64,000 nt of DNA from assembly GCF_010468565.1 (NCBI RefSeq), contig NZ_WUEG01000006.1, positions 124,001 to 188,000 of the forward strand, read 5' to 3'. This DNA is from Allomuricauda sp. TY007. GTDB lineage: Bacteria > Bacteroidota > Bacteroidia > Flavobacteriales > Flavobacteriaceae. The translations under genes were made by a program, and so were the position numbers. The first letter of the stretch is position 1, and each line of letters opens with the position of its first letter. Below, one piece after another: positions 36,733-45,733 of this stretch. The notes below the pieces were generated by a model that did not search any database, was not told where the DNA came from, and worked only from the letters and a program-made list of their open reading frames with translations.

Positions 36733-37026
36733 TTATTCTCCCAATTTGGAGTGAACCAATTCATCCAAGGCCCTGAGGCGCTGCATGGCAGCCTCCGCAT
36801 TTTCTGAACGGTCTATTCCACCTTGCTCAATTTTGGAAGCAAATTGCAGGGCACACATGGCCAAAACATCCTGCTTATCCCGAACGGCATAGTTTTGCTC
36901 AAACTTTTTTGCCAAATTTTCTATGTTCTTGGCCGCTTTTCGCAACCCTTCTTCTTGCTTGGGGTCAATCGTTAAAGGATATACCCTATCGGCAATGGAA
37001 AGCTTTATTTTGAGCTTCTCGTCCAT
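36733..37026 (-). CDS. zapA: Cell division protein ZapA
   Basis: The 97-residue ZapA stimulates bundling of FtsZ filaments. The family N-terminus KLKIKLSIADRVYPLTIDPKQEE is followed by an amphipathic C-terminal coiled coil (about 50-97). The ATG at 37026 matches the family start; a longer frame is possible but would run into the upstream coiled-coil gene. It is co-directional with that gene, separated by 14 bases, and followed by the 6S-like RNA. Confidence 0.93.
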   Translation of the reverse strand: MDEKLKIKLSIADRVYPLTIDPKQEEGLRKAAKNIENLAKKFEQNYAVRDKQDVLAMCALQFASKIEQGGIDRSENAEAAMQRLRALDELVHSKLGE

Positions 37027-37040
37027 AATCTCGGTATCCG

Positions 37041-37334
37041 TTAATCCGCCAACTTGGCTATGCAAACATCAAGTTCGCGAATCAATGTATTTATTTTGAG
37101 CTTAGCTTCTGTTTTACTACTAGTATTACCACCCAGCATTGTGTTCGCCATTTTCAGGGAGTCATATTTTTCTTCCCATTCTTTCAGAGCACGCTCTTTG
37201 AGTTCGTTTTTCTCCTTTTGAAGTTCCAATTCCTGTTTTAGTTTGGCATTCACTTGGTGCAACAGCTCCATTTTGTGCAGCAGTTTGCTCACCTTGTTCT
37301 CCAAAGAATCCACAATCTCAACAAGTTCGCTCAT
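37041..37334 (-). CDS. Small coiled-coil protein next to zapA
   Basis: The 97-residue protein is almost entirely coiled coil over about 3-70 (LVEIVDSLENKVSKLLHKME...LKQELELQKEKNELKERALKEWEEKYDSL) with a serine/threonine-rich break and a C-terminal helix (KLKINTLIRELDVCIAKL). I start it at 37334 (MSELVEIV). By position and shape it could be a functional analogue of ZapB, the coiled-coil partner of ZapA in E. coli, but there is no sequence proof. Confidence 0.85.
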   Translation of the reverse strand: MSELVEIVDSLENKVSKLLHKMELLHQVNAKLKQELELQKEKNELKERALKEWEEKYDSLKMANTMLGGNTSSKTEAKLKINTLIRELDVCIAKLAD

Positions 37335-37413
37335 ATATGCAAACAACAATACGTATTACACAAAGTTAACCAACCTAGCACAACCTCGCAATACTTTTTG
37401 GATTTATTCTTAG

Positions 37414-37433
37414 AGCCTGTTTGGGGAGTTGTC
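37414..37433 (+). mobile_element. Solitary terminal repeat related to the element at 48680
   Basis: GAGCCTGTTTGGGGAGTTGT matches 17 of 20 bases of the terminal repeat of the 161-bp element at 48680-48840, and is preceded by TTA, a TNA-type target. No opposite end is found nearby, so this is either a decayed remnant or chance. Confidence 0.4.
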
Positions 37434-37493
37434 TTAAATCTTTTTATCAAATAAAAACATTGGTTACTTTCGTAAGGAAATATTGATTTTTAT

Positions 37494-39185
37494 ATGCGCC
37501 ACAACTTTTTTTTAGCCCTTTTTTTTACTGTATTATACCTGCCTGCCCAAAAAAAATATCCTCAAGGCGAATTTCGTTCTCCTTTGGACATTCCCTTGGT
37601 GCTAGCCGGCACTTTCGGTGAACTGCGCTCCAACCACTTTCATTCGGGAATGGACATTAAGACCCAACAACGGGAAGGACTGCCGGTTTATGCCATTGCC
37701 GATGGTACTGTAACGCGCATCAAAGTTTCACATTGGGGCTATGGAAAGGCCCTGTACGTAGCACACCCCAATGGATATACCTCGGTATATGCCCACCTTA
37801 AAAAATTTGGCCCTGAAATAGAGGAGTATGTAAAAAAAGTACAGTACCAGAAACAATCCTACGAAGTGGAAATGTTCCCTGATTATGGTGAACTTAAAGT
37901 CACAAAAGGGGGCACTATCGCCTATTCGGGCAATACAGGCGGTTCTGCGGGGCCCCACCTCCATTTTGAAATACGAAGCAGTGTAAGCGGCAAACCCACC
38001 AACCCCCTGCTCTATGGTTATGAAGTAAGGGATGCGACAGACCCAACTTTGCTAGGGCTGTATGGCTACCCTTTGTCCGAAGGCGCCTTGATCAACCAAA
38101 GTGCTGAGAAAATTCAGTTAAATTATACAAGGCAGTCCGATGGTTCTTTTTTGGCAGATAAAGTAACTGCCATTGGCACTATTGGTTTTGGCATCGATAC
38201 TTTTGACCGTTTGGACATGGCAGCGAACAAAAATGGGGTATATGCCGTTAAGCAAACGGTAAATGGCAGGGTATTTTCCGAGTTTGATTTTGAATCTTTC
38301 TCCTTTGGAGAAACACGATACATCAACACACTTATTGATTACGCTCATTTTTATGACCACCGGCAGCGTATCCAAAAATGTTTTAAGGAGCCCTACAACC
38401 ATTTGAGCATCTACAAATCACTGTACAACGATGGTAAAATCAATGTGGAAGAAGGAATGTCCTACAACGTGGAATTGCACATTTCCGATTTGGCCGGAAA
38501 CACAACCAAGCTCGTTATTCCGGTTGAAGGGAAACGAGAGGAAGAAAAAATTAGCAAAGTTGATGAAACCACCGATAATTTTGTGATAGCCGACAAACCC
38601 AACAACTTTGACCTAGGTGCTGCCAAAGTGTATTTCCCCGCCAGTACATTTTATGAAGATTTCTTCATCAACCTGGAAAAAGGGAACGATACCATCACCA
38701 TACACGACAATAGTATAGCGGCGCACCGAAATTTTACTATTAGTTTCGACCCGTCAAAATATTCGGCTGAAGAAAGAAAACAACTATTTATTGCACATTT
38801 GGACAGTAGAATGAACCCTTCCTATTCCAAAACCTATAAAAGGGATGGTTCCTTTACCACCCGAACCCGTACTTTGGGCACCTACACATTGGTAAGGGAT
38901 AGCATTGCACCCGTAATACGGCCCAAGAATTTTAAGGAAAAACAATGGTTGAGCAATTATAGTTATTTGAGCCTTACCATTTCGGACGACCTTAGCGGTA
39001 TTGAGAGCTATTCGGCCACCTTGAACGGGAAATGGATCTTGATGGAGTACGAACCCAAGACCAATACTATAACATACAGTTTTGATGACAATATCTCCAA
39101 CGAAACGGAATGTGAACTAAAAGTTACGGTTACCGACAATGTGGGCAATTCCACAACCTATGAGGGCACATTTTTCAGGAAATAG
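37494..39185 (+). CDS. Secreted M23 family metallopeptidase
   Basis: The 563-residue protein has a signal peptide (1-19, ending YLPAQ), an N-terminal LytM/M23 domain with zinc ligands in NHFHSGMD (His50, Asp54) and HLHFE (155-159), and a long beta-rich C-terminal region (about 195-560) of repeated immunoglobulin-like folds. M23 enzymes cut peptidoglycan cross-links or activate other amidases; both ligands are intact, so it is probably active. It faces away from the zapA cluster. Confidence 0.93.
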   Translation: MRHNFFLALFFTVLYLPAQKKYPQGEFRSPLDIPLVLAGTFGELRSNHFHSGMDIKTQQREGLPVYAIADGTVTRIKVSHWGYGKALYVAHPNGYTSVYAHLKKFGPEIEEYVKKVQYQKQSYEVEMFPDYGELKVTKGGTIAYSGNTGGSAGPHLHFEIRSSVSGKPTNPLLYGYEVRDATDPTLLGLYGYPLSEGALINQSAEKIQLNYTRQSDGSFLADKVTAIGTIGFGIDTFDRLDMAANKNGVYAVKQTVNGRVFSEFDFESFSFGETRYINTLIDYAHFYDHRQRIQKCFKEPYNHLSIYKSLYNDGKINVEEGMSYNVELHISDLAGNTTKLVIPVEGKREEEKISKVDETTDNFVIADKPNNFDLGAAKVYFPASTFYEDFFINLEKGNDTITIHDNSIAAHRNFTISFDPSKYSAEERKQLFIAHLDSRMNPSYSKTYKRDGSFTTRTRTLGTYTLVRDSIAPVIRPKNFKEKQWLSNYSYLSLTISDDLSGIESYSATLNGKWILMEYEPKTNTITYSFDDNISNETECELKVTVTDNVGNSTTYEGTFFRK

Positions 39186-39322
39186 CGTTATTTTTGCAAA
39201 CGAAAAAATTAATTCATTTCGACGTGGAACGTCGGGGAATCAACCCCTCGATGAGGGATTAAATCTCAACTTTTTTAAGTTTAGGCCAAATAACTCCCGA
39301 ATGCTCAGCTAAATAAAATTTG

Positions 39323-39970
39323 ATGAAAAAAATTGTCTTTGTCTTTGTTCTTTTTGCCTCGACCTTAACCATGGCGCAAAAAAACATTTATGAGAGCATA
39401 CGGTTTGACGAATACACCAATGACCATGAAATTTTGGCGATTGTTCCCTTTATAGCTCATTTGGAACTCAAAAAAGCCGTGGATAAGGATGAGTTAAGCA
39501 TATTGGCCGAAAAAGAAGGGTACGCGGTGCAGAATGCATTGGAAACCTATTTTTCCAAACGAAAAAAGCGGAAAAAGTTCAGTGTGGATTTCCAAAATAT
39601 CAGGAACACCAATGCTATTTTGGCCCAAAACAACATCAACTACAACAATATTGACACCTACACCACCCAAGAATTGTGTAAAATTTTGGATGTTGATGGA
39701 ATTATCAGCGGCAACCTAAACCTAAACATTTTACTTTCCGAGGGCGTGCCCACCGATTTCAGTATTTTGGATTACTTCAGTGGAGATGCTAATTATGGCC
39801 GCATTGGGGTAAAAATCAGTGATGGCGAAACCGGAAAATTGCTTTGGAAGTACGAAAACGAAATCTCCAAGAAAACAGGCAAAAACACCACGGAGCTCAT
39901 CGACAAAATGATGAAGACCGCATCCAGAAAATTTCCTTACGACAAAGAAAAACGTAGGAACAGAAACTGA
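39323..39970 (+). CDS. Hypothetical secreted protein
   Basis: The 215-residue protein has a signal peptide (to about residue 19, LTMAQ) and no transmembrane segment. A central segment (NINYNNIDTYTTQELCKILDVDGIISGNL) resembles lipoproteins that read out nucleotide or GNA1162-like folds, but I cannot name the family. The last codon abuts the stop codon of the convergent cysteine desulfurase gene with no spacer. The preceding 137-base spacer holds a few small dyads and no gene. Confidence 0.83.
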   Translation: MKKIVFVFVLFASTLTMAQKNIYESIRFDEYTNDHEILAIVPFIAHLELKKAVDKDELSILAEKEGYAVQNALETYFSKRKKRKKFSVDFQNIRNTNAILAQNNINYNNIDTYTTQELCKILDVDGIISGNLNLNILLSEGVPTDFSILDYFSGDANYGRIGVKISDGETGKLLWKYENEISKKTGKNTTELIDKMMKTASRKFPYDKEKRRNRN

Positions 39971-41131
39971 TTAACTGTTCGCAAATTCCTTTAAAACTTC
40001 AACAACATAGTCGATTTCTTCCTTAGTGTTGTACTTGGAAAAAGAAAAGCGCAGACTTGGCTTTTCCAATTCCTCCCCGGACAGAATCTCGTTAAGCACA
40101 TGCGAACCTTGGTTGCTTCCCGATTGGCATGCACTGCCTTTGGAACAAGCAATTCCCTTCATATCCAAATGGAACAAGAGCATCAGCCCTTTTTGTTTGT
40201 CAAACGGCAAGCGAATATTGGCCAAGGTATAGGTACTTTTCTCCAAATCTCCCGAAAGTCCGTTGCATTTGGCTCCCGGAACTTCCTTTAAAATTTGGTC
40301 TACAAAATATTTTTTAAGCTCCTTTACGGTTTTGGTCTCCTCTTCCAAGTGCTCGTAAGCCCTCATAAAGGCTTCTTCCAAGCCTACAATGTTATGAAAA
40401 GGCTCTGTACCCGCTCTAAAACCCCTTTCTTGGGATCCACCAACGATCAATGGTTTTAATCCAGAATTTTTTCTGATAAAGGCAAATCCCACTCCTTTGG
40501 GTCCATGGAATTTATGGGCGGCGGCTGTCATAAAGTCAATATGTATAGCCTGCGCGTCCCAAGGATAATGTCCTATGGACTGAACGGTATCCGAATGGAA
40601 AAGTGCATTGTTTTCCTTGCAAAGTTCACCAACGGCAACGATATCCGTAATATTGCCAATCTCGTTGTTCACATGCATCAAACTCACCAACTTTTTGGAA
40701 TCGTCTTTTTTAAGCAACTCCTCCAAATGTGCAAGGCTGGGGCTGCCAAATTCATCTAAATCCACATACCAAACATTGATATTGTACTCTTTTTCGAGTT
40801 CTTCCGCGGTATACAGCACGGCATGGTGCTCTATTTTGGATGTAATAATGGTCTCAACTCCCAAATCTCTAACTGCACATCGTAAAATCATGTTGTCGGC
40901 TTCGGTTCCACCCGAAGTAAAAATGATTTCCGAGGGTTGCGCATTCAAGGTTTTGGCAATGGTTTTCCTTGCTTGCTCTACGGCGGTCTTTGCCGACCTT
41001 CCAAAACTATGTGTGGAAGATGGGTTGCCATAATGCTGCGCAAGCGCTTGTTGCATGCGCTGAATAACCTCTTCCCTTACCTGCGTTGTAGCAGCATTGT
41101 CCAGATACACTTTTTGCATGGTTGAGTTCAT
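39971..41131 (-). CDS. Cysteine desulfurase (NifS/IscS family)
   Basis: The 386-residue PLP enzyme releases sulfur from cysteine for iron-sulfur clusters or tRNA thiolation. It shows VYLDNAATTQ at the N-terminus, EHHAVLYT with the PLP-stacking His, AAHKFHGPKG with the Schiff-base Lys207 and the loop cysteine in CSKGSACQSGS that carries the persulfide. A start at 41119 (MQKVYLDN) would fit the family equally well. No suf or isc partner is next to it. The last codon touches that of the secreted gene at 39970. Confidence 0.94.
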   Translation of the reverse strand: MNSTMQKVYLDNAATTQVREEVIQRMQQALAQHYGNPSSTHSFGRSAKTAVEQARKTIAKTLNAQPSEIIFTSGGTEADNMILRCAVRDLGVETIITSKIEHHAVLYTAEELEKEYNINVWYVDLDEFGSPSLAHLEELLKKDDSKKLVSLMHVNNEIGNITDIVAVGELCKENNALFHSDTVQSIGHYPWDAQAIHIDFMTAAAHKFHGPKGVGFAFIRKNSGLKPLIVGGSQERGFRAGTEPFHNIVGLEEAFMRAYEHLEEETKTVKELKKYFVDQILKEVPGAKCNGLSGDLEKSTYTLANIRLPFDKQKGLMLLFHLDMKGIACSKGSACQSGSNQGSHVLNEILSGEELEKPSLRFSFSKYNTKEEIDYVVEVLKEFANS

Positions 41132-41144
41132 TTTTTAACAGGGG

Positions 41145-41152
41145 CAAAAATA
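41145..41152 (-). promoter_or_regulatory. -7 element of the cysteine desulfurase gene
   Basis: TATTTTTG on the minus strand (41152-41145) fits TAnnTTTG and ends 13 bases before the ATG at 41131. No clear -33 element. Confidence 0.4.
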
Positions 41153-41217
41153 CGGGAAATAAAGTTAATTTCTTTTAAAGTAGATCTTAGTATTGGCGTA
41201 TTATAATGGAATTGCTT

Positions 41218-41225
41218 TAAATTTG
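41218..41225 (+). promoter_or_regulatory. -7 element of the hypothetical lipoprotein, nearly leaderless
   Basis: TAAATTTG is an exact TAnnTTTG match and ends 4 bases before the ATG at 41230. A TTGG about 21 bases upstream could be the -33 element. Confidence 0.5.
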
Positions 41226-41229
41226 GTGC

Positions 41230-41751
41230 ATGAGAAAATTTATCTTTTCAATTCTTACTTTGGGCTTGCTATTTTCTTGCAGTGATGGCGACCTTCAAAT
41301 TGAAACCATTGATTTTGACAGTGTTGCCATTCAATATTGCGCTGCCCCTGTCAGGAACGCAGGAAATCTGATGTTCAAAATAAATGAGAGCGAAGCCCTT
41401 ATCTTACAACTGCAAAGTGGGGTCTTGAACAATGGTGTTGTGGGAGACACCATAGTCACCGAAAGTACGGTTCCCGGTCAATCTCAAGTTACTTACAGGG
41501 TTTTCTCTGATGCTGTGGACAATGATTATTTCTGTGATGATATTCCAGTGGTAGAACCTACAGTTATTGATGAAGTTGTTGCAGAGGATGGAATGGTAAT
41601 CGTGGAAACCATGTTGGCCGAAAACGACAGCACCCTTTTTGTTCACAACATTAGCCTGAGCGGAATATCTTTTGTTACCGGCAACGGGGAACGCATTACC
41701 AATTTGGCCATAAACGAGTTTGGCGAGGTGACCACTACCGTTCCCAACTAG
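41230..41751 (+). CDS. Hypothetical lipoprotein
   Basis: The 173-residue protein has a lipoprotein signal ending LLFSC (Cys17) and a beta-rich acidic mature part. No family is recognised. The stop codon overlaps the stop of the convergent smr gene, which limits the 3' end to the last codon. Confidence 0.82.
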   Translation: MRKFIFSILTLGLLFSCSDGDLQIETIDFDSVAIQYCAAPVRNAGNLMFKINESEALILQLQSGVLNNGVVGDTIVTESTVPGQSQVTYRVFSDAVDNDYFCDDIPVVEPTVIDEVVAEDGMVIVETMLAENDSTLFVHNISLSGISFVTGNGERITNLAINEFGEVTTTVPN

Positions 41752-42290
41752 CTTTTCTGATAAATATAAACCTCGGTAGCACCTAATCCATATTTTTGGT
41801 AATCGGCGTCGTAAAACTTCACATTGTCGTACCGATTGAAGAGATAGTGTAGTTCCTCTTTTAAAACACCTTCCCCCACTCCGTGAATAAACACCACTTT
41901 TTGGATTCGCTTGTTAATGGCAAAATCCAATTGCCGCTTGGCCGTGTCCAATTGAATGTTGAGCATATCGTAATTACTCATTCCCTTACTGGATTTGACC
42001 AATTGATGAATGTGTAGGTCCACTTCCATTTTAGGATCGCTGCGCTCTTTGGGCTTTATGGTCGGTGCTTTTCTTCTTTTGGGCAGTTCCTTTTCTTTTT
42101 TGATTTGAGCCACTTCGTAATTCGAAACGGAAATATCACCTTCAATTTTAACCAGGTCTTCCGCAGAAAAATGCATTGGGAAACCATCATCGGTAATCAA
42201 AGTCACCTCATTACCATCCACTTTTTGCACGATGCCCGAAATGGCTTCGTCCAACACTTCCGCCCTATCCCCTACTGAAAATCTGCCCAT
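41748..42290 (-). CDS. Smr domain protein with N-terminal DUF2027-like domain
   Basis: The 180-residue protein starts at the ATG at 42290 (MGRFSVGDRAEVL), with an SH3-like N-terminal domain (to about 55), a basic linker (QIKKEKELPKRRKAPTIKPK) and a C-terminal Smr domain with DLHIHQL and the FIHGVGEGVLKEEL loop. Smr domains, related to the C-terminus of MutS2, can nick nucleic acids. The DLHIHQ and HGxG motifs are present. A TAnnTTTG element lies at 42336-42343. Confidence 0.92.
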   Translation of the reverse strand: MGRFSVGDRAEVLDEAISGIVQKVDGNEVTLITDDGFPMHFSAEDLVKIEGDISVSNYEVAQIKKEKELPKRRKAPTIKPKERSDPKMEVDLHIHQLVKSSKGMSNYDMLNIQLDTAKRQLDFAINKRIQKVVFIHGVGEGVLKEELHYLFNRYDNVKFYDADYQKYGLGATEVYIYQKS

Positions 42291-42335
42291 AATTAATTTC
42301 TTAGGTAAAAATGATGTAAATATTAAACCCGAATA

Positions 42336-42343
42336 CAAAAATA
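42336..42343 (-). promoter_or_regulatory. -7 element of the smr gene
   Basis: TATTTTTG on the minus strand (42343-42336) fits TAnnTTTG, about 45 bases ahead of the ATG at 42290. Confidence 0.4.
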
Positions 42344-42368
42344 ATAGTATTTTCGGTCTCTACAGACT

Positions 42369-42689
42369 ATGATGTACCCAGCACTGACCATATCTGCCAT
42401 AGATTTAGAAGATTACATGCTTCCATGCCTCAACAAACAACTTCTGGGAATAGATTGCCCGGGATGTGGCTTACAGCGTTCTGTTGATTTGTTGTTGCAC
42501 GGAGAGTTTGTGGCCGCTTTTCATATGTATCCAGCTATTTATCCCTTGTTAGCGCTTCTCGCGTTTTTGGTAACAAGTAGCTTTACGACAATCAGGTATT
42601 CCCGGCAATTAAAAATGGCTCTTGTGGTAATGACTGCTGGTACTATTATAATAAGTTATATCCTAAAAATGAACAACCTTTTTAATTAA
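42369..42689 (+). CDS. DUF2752 family small membrane protein
   Basis: The 106-residue protein carries the family motif GIDCPGCGLQRSVDLLLHGEF (about 27-47) followed by two or three transmembrane helices. DUF2752 proteins have no established function. It starts a run of three small membrane proteins; the next gene follows by 12 bases. Confidence 0.9.
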   Translation: MMYPALTISAIDLEDYMLPCLNKQLLGIDCPGCGLQRSVDLLLHGEFVAAFHMYPAIYPLLALLAFLVTSSFTTIRYSRQLKMALVVMTAGTIIISYILKMNNLFN

Positions 42690-42701
42690 AACCCTAAAAC
42701 C

Positions 42702-43028
42702 ATGGAACAACAAAAACTTCCAAACGCTACCCTTATAATGGTATTTGGCATCATTTCGATTGTAACTTGTTGCTGTTACGGCATCATTGGGCTTATTTTC
42801 GGAATCATTGCTTTAATATTGGCCAACAAGGCCTTGAAACTGTATGCTGAAAATCCAGAAATGTATGAAGGCGTCCAAACTGTAAAAACAGGGAGAATAC
42901 TTGCCATAATCGGACTTGTGCTGAACATTTTAGCCCTTGCATATATGATTTGGGCCATTTCGTACTTTGGATGGGATACCCTTCAGGATCCTCAGAGAAT
43001 GCAAGAAATTCTTGAACAATATCAATAA
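42702..43028 (+). CDS. CCC-motif small membrane protein
   Basis: The 108-residue protein has two transmembrane helices around VTCCCYGIIGLIFG (about 24-37) and about 70-92 (ILAIIGLVLNILALAYMIW). The triple cysteine sits at the end of the first helix. NCBI names a flavobacterial family of this kind after its CCC motif; function is unknown. It is a diverged relative of the next gene. Confidence 0.88.
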   Translation: MEQQKLPNATLIMVFGIISIVTCCCYGIIGLIFGIIALILANKALKLYAENPEMYEGVQTVKTGRILAIIGLVLNILALAYMIWAISYFGWDTLQDPQRMQEILEQYQ

Positions 43029-43038
43029 ACACAAATAA

Positions 43039-43350
43039 ATGAACCAACAACCCTTACCTGGGGCAAGCACTGTGTTGACAATGGGGATTCTCTCCATTGT
43101 CCTCACTTTGTTTTGTTGCGGCCCTTTTGGTGCTATTTTTAGTATCATCGGATTAGTGAAAGCTAAAACCGCCACCCAATTATACCAAGCCAGCCCTGAA
43201 AGCTATACCGATTACAGCAATATAAAAACAGGTAAAATCCTATCCTATATTGGACTAGCCTTAGCCTTGGTGTATTTGGTACTTACTATCCTTTATTTTG
43301 GATTTATTGTAGCAGCAATTACTACAGGTGAGTTGAGTGGCGAATTTTAA
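43039..43350 (+). CDS. Small membrane protein related to the CCC-motif family
   Basis: The 103-residue protein has the same two-helix plan, with LFCCGPFGAIFSIIGLVKA in place of the triple cysteine (two cysteines). The pair is clearly a tandem duplication: both share GILSIV, the ...TGKILSYIGLALALVYLVL segment and length. The stop overlaps the recQ stop by 4 bases, the genes being convergent. Confidence 0.87.
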   Translation: MNQQPLPGASTVLTMGILSIVLTLFCCGPFGAIFSIIGLVKAKTATQLYQASPESYTDYSNIKTGKILSYIGLALALVYLVLTILYFGFIVAAITTGELSGEF

Positions 43351-45548
43351 TTCGCCACTTCACTTATAAATTTTAGGCGGTATAAGCGGAGTTCCTCGTC
43401 TTCGTAATCGCCCTCGAACTCATCAATAGCGGCAGATATGGAGTCTGTTTCTGCTTCCAAAAAGTAATCGTGGATTTCTTCTTGTTGGTCCTCGTCCAAG
43501 ATTTCATCTATCCAGTAGCCAATGTTCAACTTGGTACCGCTGAACACGATTTGTTCCATTTCTTTAATAAGCTCCGGTAGTTCCAATCCCTTAGCAGAGG
43601 CTATATCGTCCAACGGCAGTTTTCTGTCCACACTTTGAATTACATAAAGTTTAAGTCCAGAATTCGCCCCGGTACTTTTCACTACAAGGTCATCGGGCCT
43701 GGTAATATCATTTTCATCCACATATCTAGAAATCAGCTCTACAAAGGCTTTCCCATATTTTTTTGCTTTTCCCTCACCAACTCCTTGAATATTTATCAAT
43801 TCTTCCATGGTTACGGGGTACTTTAGCGACATGTCCTCCAAGGATGGGTCTTGGAAAACCACAAAAGGGGGCACATCCCGTTTTTGCGCCTCTTTTTTTC
43901 GAAGGTCACGGAGTAGTTTCAATAAATGTTCATCCGCAACAGCCCCATTGGATTTCTGGGCCGTAACAATATTTCCAGTCTCTTCTTTGGAGTAGACATG
44001 ATCCTTCGTCATCATAAATGATTCTGGATTCTCCAAGTACTTTTCACCCAATTCGGTTAAATGGAGAATCCCGTATCGTTCAATTTCCTTCTTCAGAAGC
44101 CCCGCTACCAGAACCTGTCTGGTCAAGGCCATCCAAAATTCCTTGTCATTGTCCTTACCAATTCCAAAAAAGGGTTTTTCATCAGTTTTATGCGAGGATA
44201 TCATGGCATTGGTTTTACCAATCAAAACCTTGACAATTTCTTTGGTCTTAAACTTTTCTTTGGTATCCCTAACCACACTTAAAAGTTTAATAACCTGCTC
44301 CTTGGCCTCTTCCTTCGGTTTGGGGTTTCTGGCATTATCGTCCATATCGGCCCCTTCTCCATTCTCCTCATCAAAATCTTCACCGAAGTAATGCAGTATA
44401 AATTTTCTACGGGACATGGATGTTTCGGCATAGGCAACAATTTCTTGCAATAAAGCATTGCCGATTTCTTGCTCCGCCACGGGTTTTCCTGACATAAATT
44501 TTTCCAGCTTTTCCACATCTTTATAGGCGTAATAGGCCAAACAATGTCCCTCGCCCCCATCTCTACCGGCACGTCCGGTTTCTTGGTAATAGCTTTCAAT
44601 ACTTTTTGGAATATCATGATGGATCACAAAACGCACATCGGGTTTATCTATTCCCATTCCGAAGGCAATTGTTGCCACAACCACATCAACCTCTTCCATC
44701 AAGAACATATCTTGATATTTGGAACGCGTCTTGGCATCAAAACCGGCATGATACGGAACTGCGCTTACGCCGTTTACCTGAAGTACTTGTGCCAATTCCT
44801 CCACTCTTTTACGGCTCAGGCAATATATGATTCCCGATTTTCCTTGATTTTGCTTTACAAAACGAATAATATCGGCATCTACATCCTTGGTTTTGGGACG
44901 AACCTCATAAAATAAGTTAGGGCGGTTAAACGATGCCTTGAAAACTTTGGCATCCGTCATACCCAAATTTTTGATGATATCCTCTTGCACTTTGGGTGTG
45001 GCCGTAGCCGTTAGCCCAATGATCGGTATATTGTCTCCCAATCGGTTAATGATTCCCCGAAGGTTTCGGTACTCCGGTCTAAAATCGTGCCCCCATTCCG
45101 ATATACAGTGGGCCTCGTCCACCGCAACAAAGGAAAGTTTCACATTTTTGAGGAAATCCACATTTTCCTCCTTGGTCAAGGATTCGGGAGCCACATAAAG
45201 CAATTTGGTAACACCCTTGGTAATATCTTCCTTAACCTGTTTTACCTCTGTTTTGGTCAGGGAAGAGTTCAACACATGTGCAATACCATGCTGTTCGGAT
45301 ATGCCGCGTATGGCATCGACTTGGTTTTTCATTAAGGCGATCAAAGGAGAAACAACAATTGCTGTTCCTTCTTTCATAATTGCCGGCAATTGATAGCATA
45401 GGGATTTTCCTCCGCCCGTTGGCATAATCACAAAAGTGTCATTGCCGCTAAGAATGTTCTGGATCACATCTTCCTGTAATCCTTTAAATTTTGAGAAACC
45501 AAAATATTTTTTGAGCGAGGAGTGCAAATCAGTGTTCATTAGGCTCAT
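43347..45548 (-). CDS. recQ: ATP-dependent DNA helicase RecQ
   Basis: The 733-residue 3'-5' helicase has Walker A TGGGKS (44-49), the DEAH box (about 147-150), helicase motifs V and VI (TIAFGMGIDKPDVRFV and QETGRAGRDG), an RQC region and an HRDC domain near 535-620. The RecQ zinc-binding cysteines are not obvious: the segment after GRDGGEGHCLAYYA has lost most of them, a variant seen in this phylum. The start could be one of two ATGs (45548 or 45539). Confidence 0.95.
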   Translation of the reverse strand: MSLMNTDLHSSLKKYFGFSKFKGLQEDVIQNILSGNDTFVIMPTGGGKSLCYQLPAIMKEGTAIVVSPLIALMKNQVDAIRGISEQHGIAHVLNSSLTKTEVKQVKEDITKGVTKLLYVAPESLTKEENVDFLKNVKLSFVAVDEAHCISEWGHDFRPEYRNLRGIINRLGDNIPIIGLTATATPKVQEDIIKNLGMTDAKVFKASFNRPNLFYEVRPKTKDVDADIIRFVKQNQGKSGIIYCLSRKRVEELAQVLQVNGVSAVPYHAGFDAKTRSKYQDMFLMEEVDVVVATIAFGMGIDKPDVRFVIHHDIPKSIESYYQETGRAGRDGGEGHCLAYYAYKDVEKLEKFMSGKPVAEQEIGNALLQEIVAYAETSMSRRKFILHYFGEDFDEENGEGADMDDNARNPKPKEEAKEQVIKLLSVVRDTKEKFKTKEIVKVLIGKTNAMISSHKTDEKPFFGIGKDNDKEFWMALTRQVLVAGLLKKEIERYGILHLTELGEKYLENPESFMMTKDHVYSKEETGNIVTAQKSNGAVADEHLLKLLRDLRKKEAQKRDVPPFVVFQDPSLEDMSLKYPVTMEELINIQGVGEGKAKKYGKAFVELISRYVDENDITRPDDLVVKSTGANSGLKLYVIQSVDRKLPLDDIASAKGLELPELIKEMEQIVFSGTKLNIGYWIDEILDEDQQEEIHDYFLEAETDSISAAIDEFEGDYEDEELRLYRLKFISEVAN

Positions 45549-45733
45549 TTCCGCATTTTCAATTTGTTACAAGCAGCCTAAAAGGCAGTTGAAGCTTTTA
45601 TTTTAAACCATTCAAATACAGATGAATCTATTCTCACTTCTAGAATAGTCTGTAAAAGATAGTTTGATTAGTTTTGTAATCTTAAATATAAGACATTCTT
45701 TTAGGAATACAATCAGTTAATCGGTTAATTACT

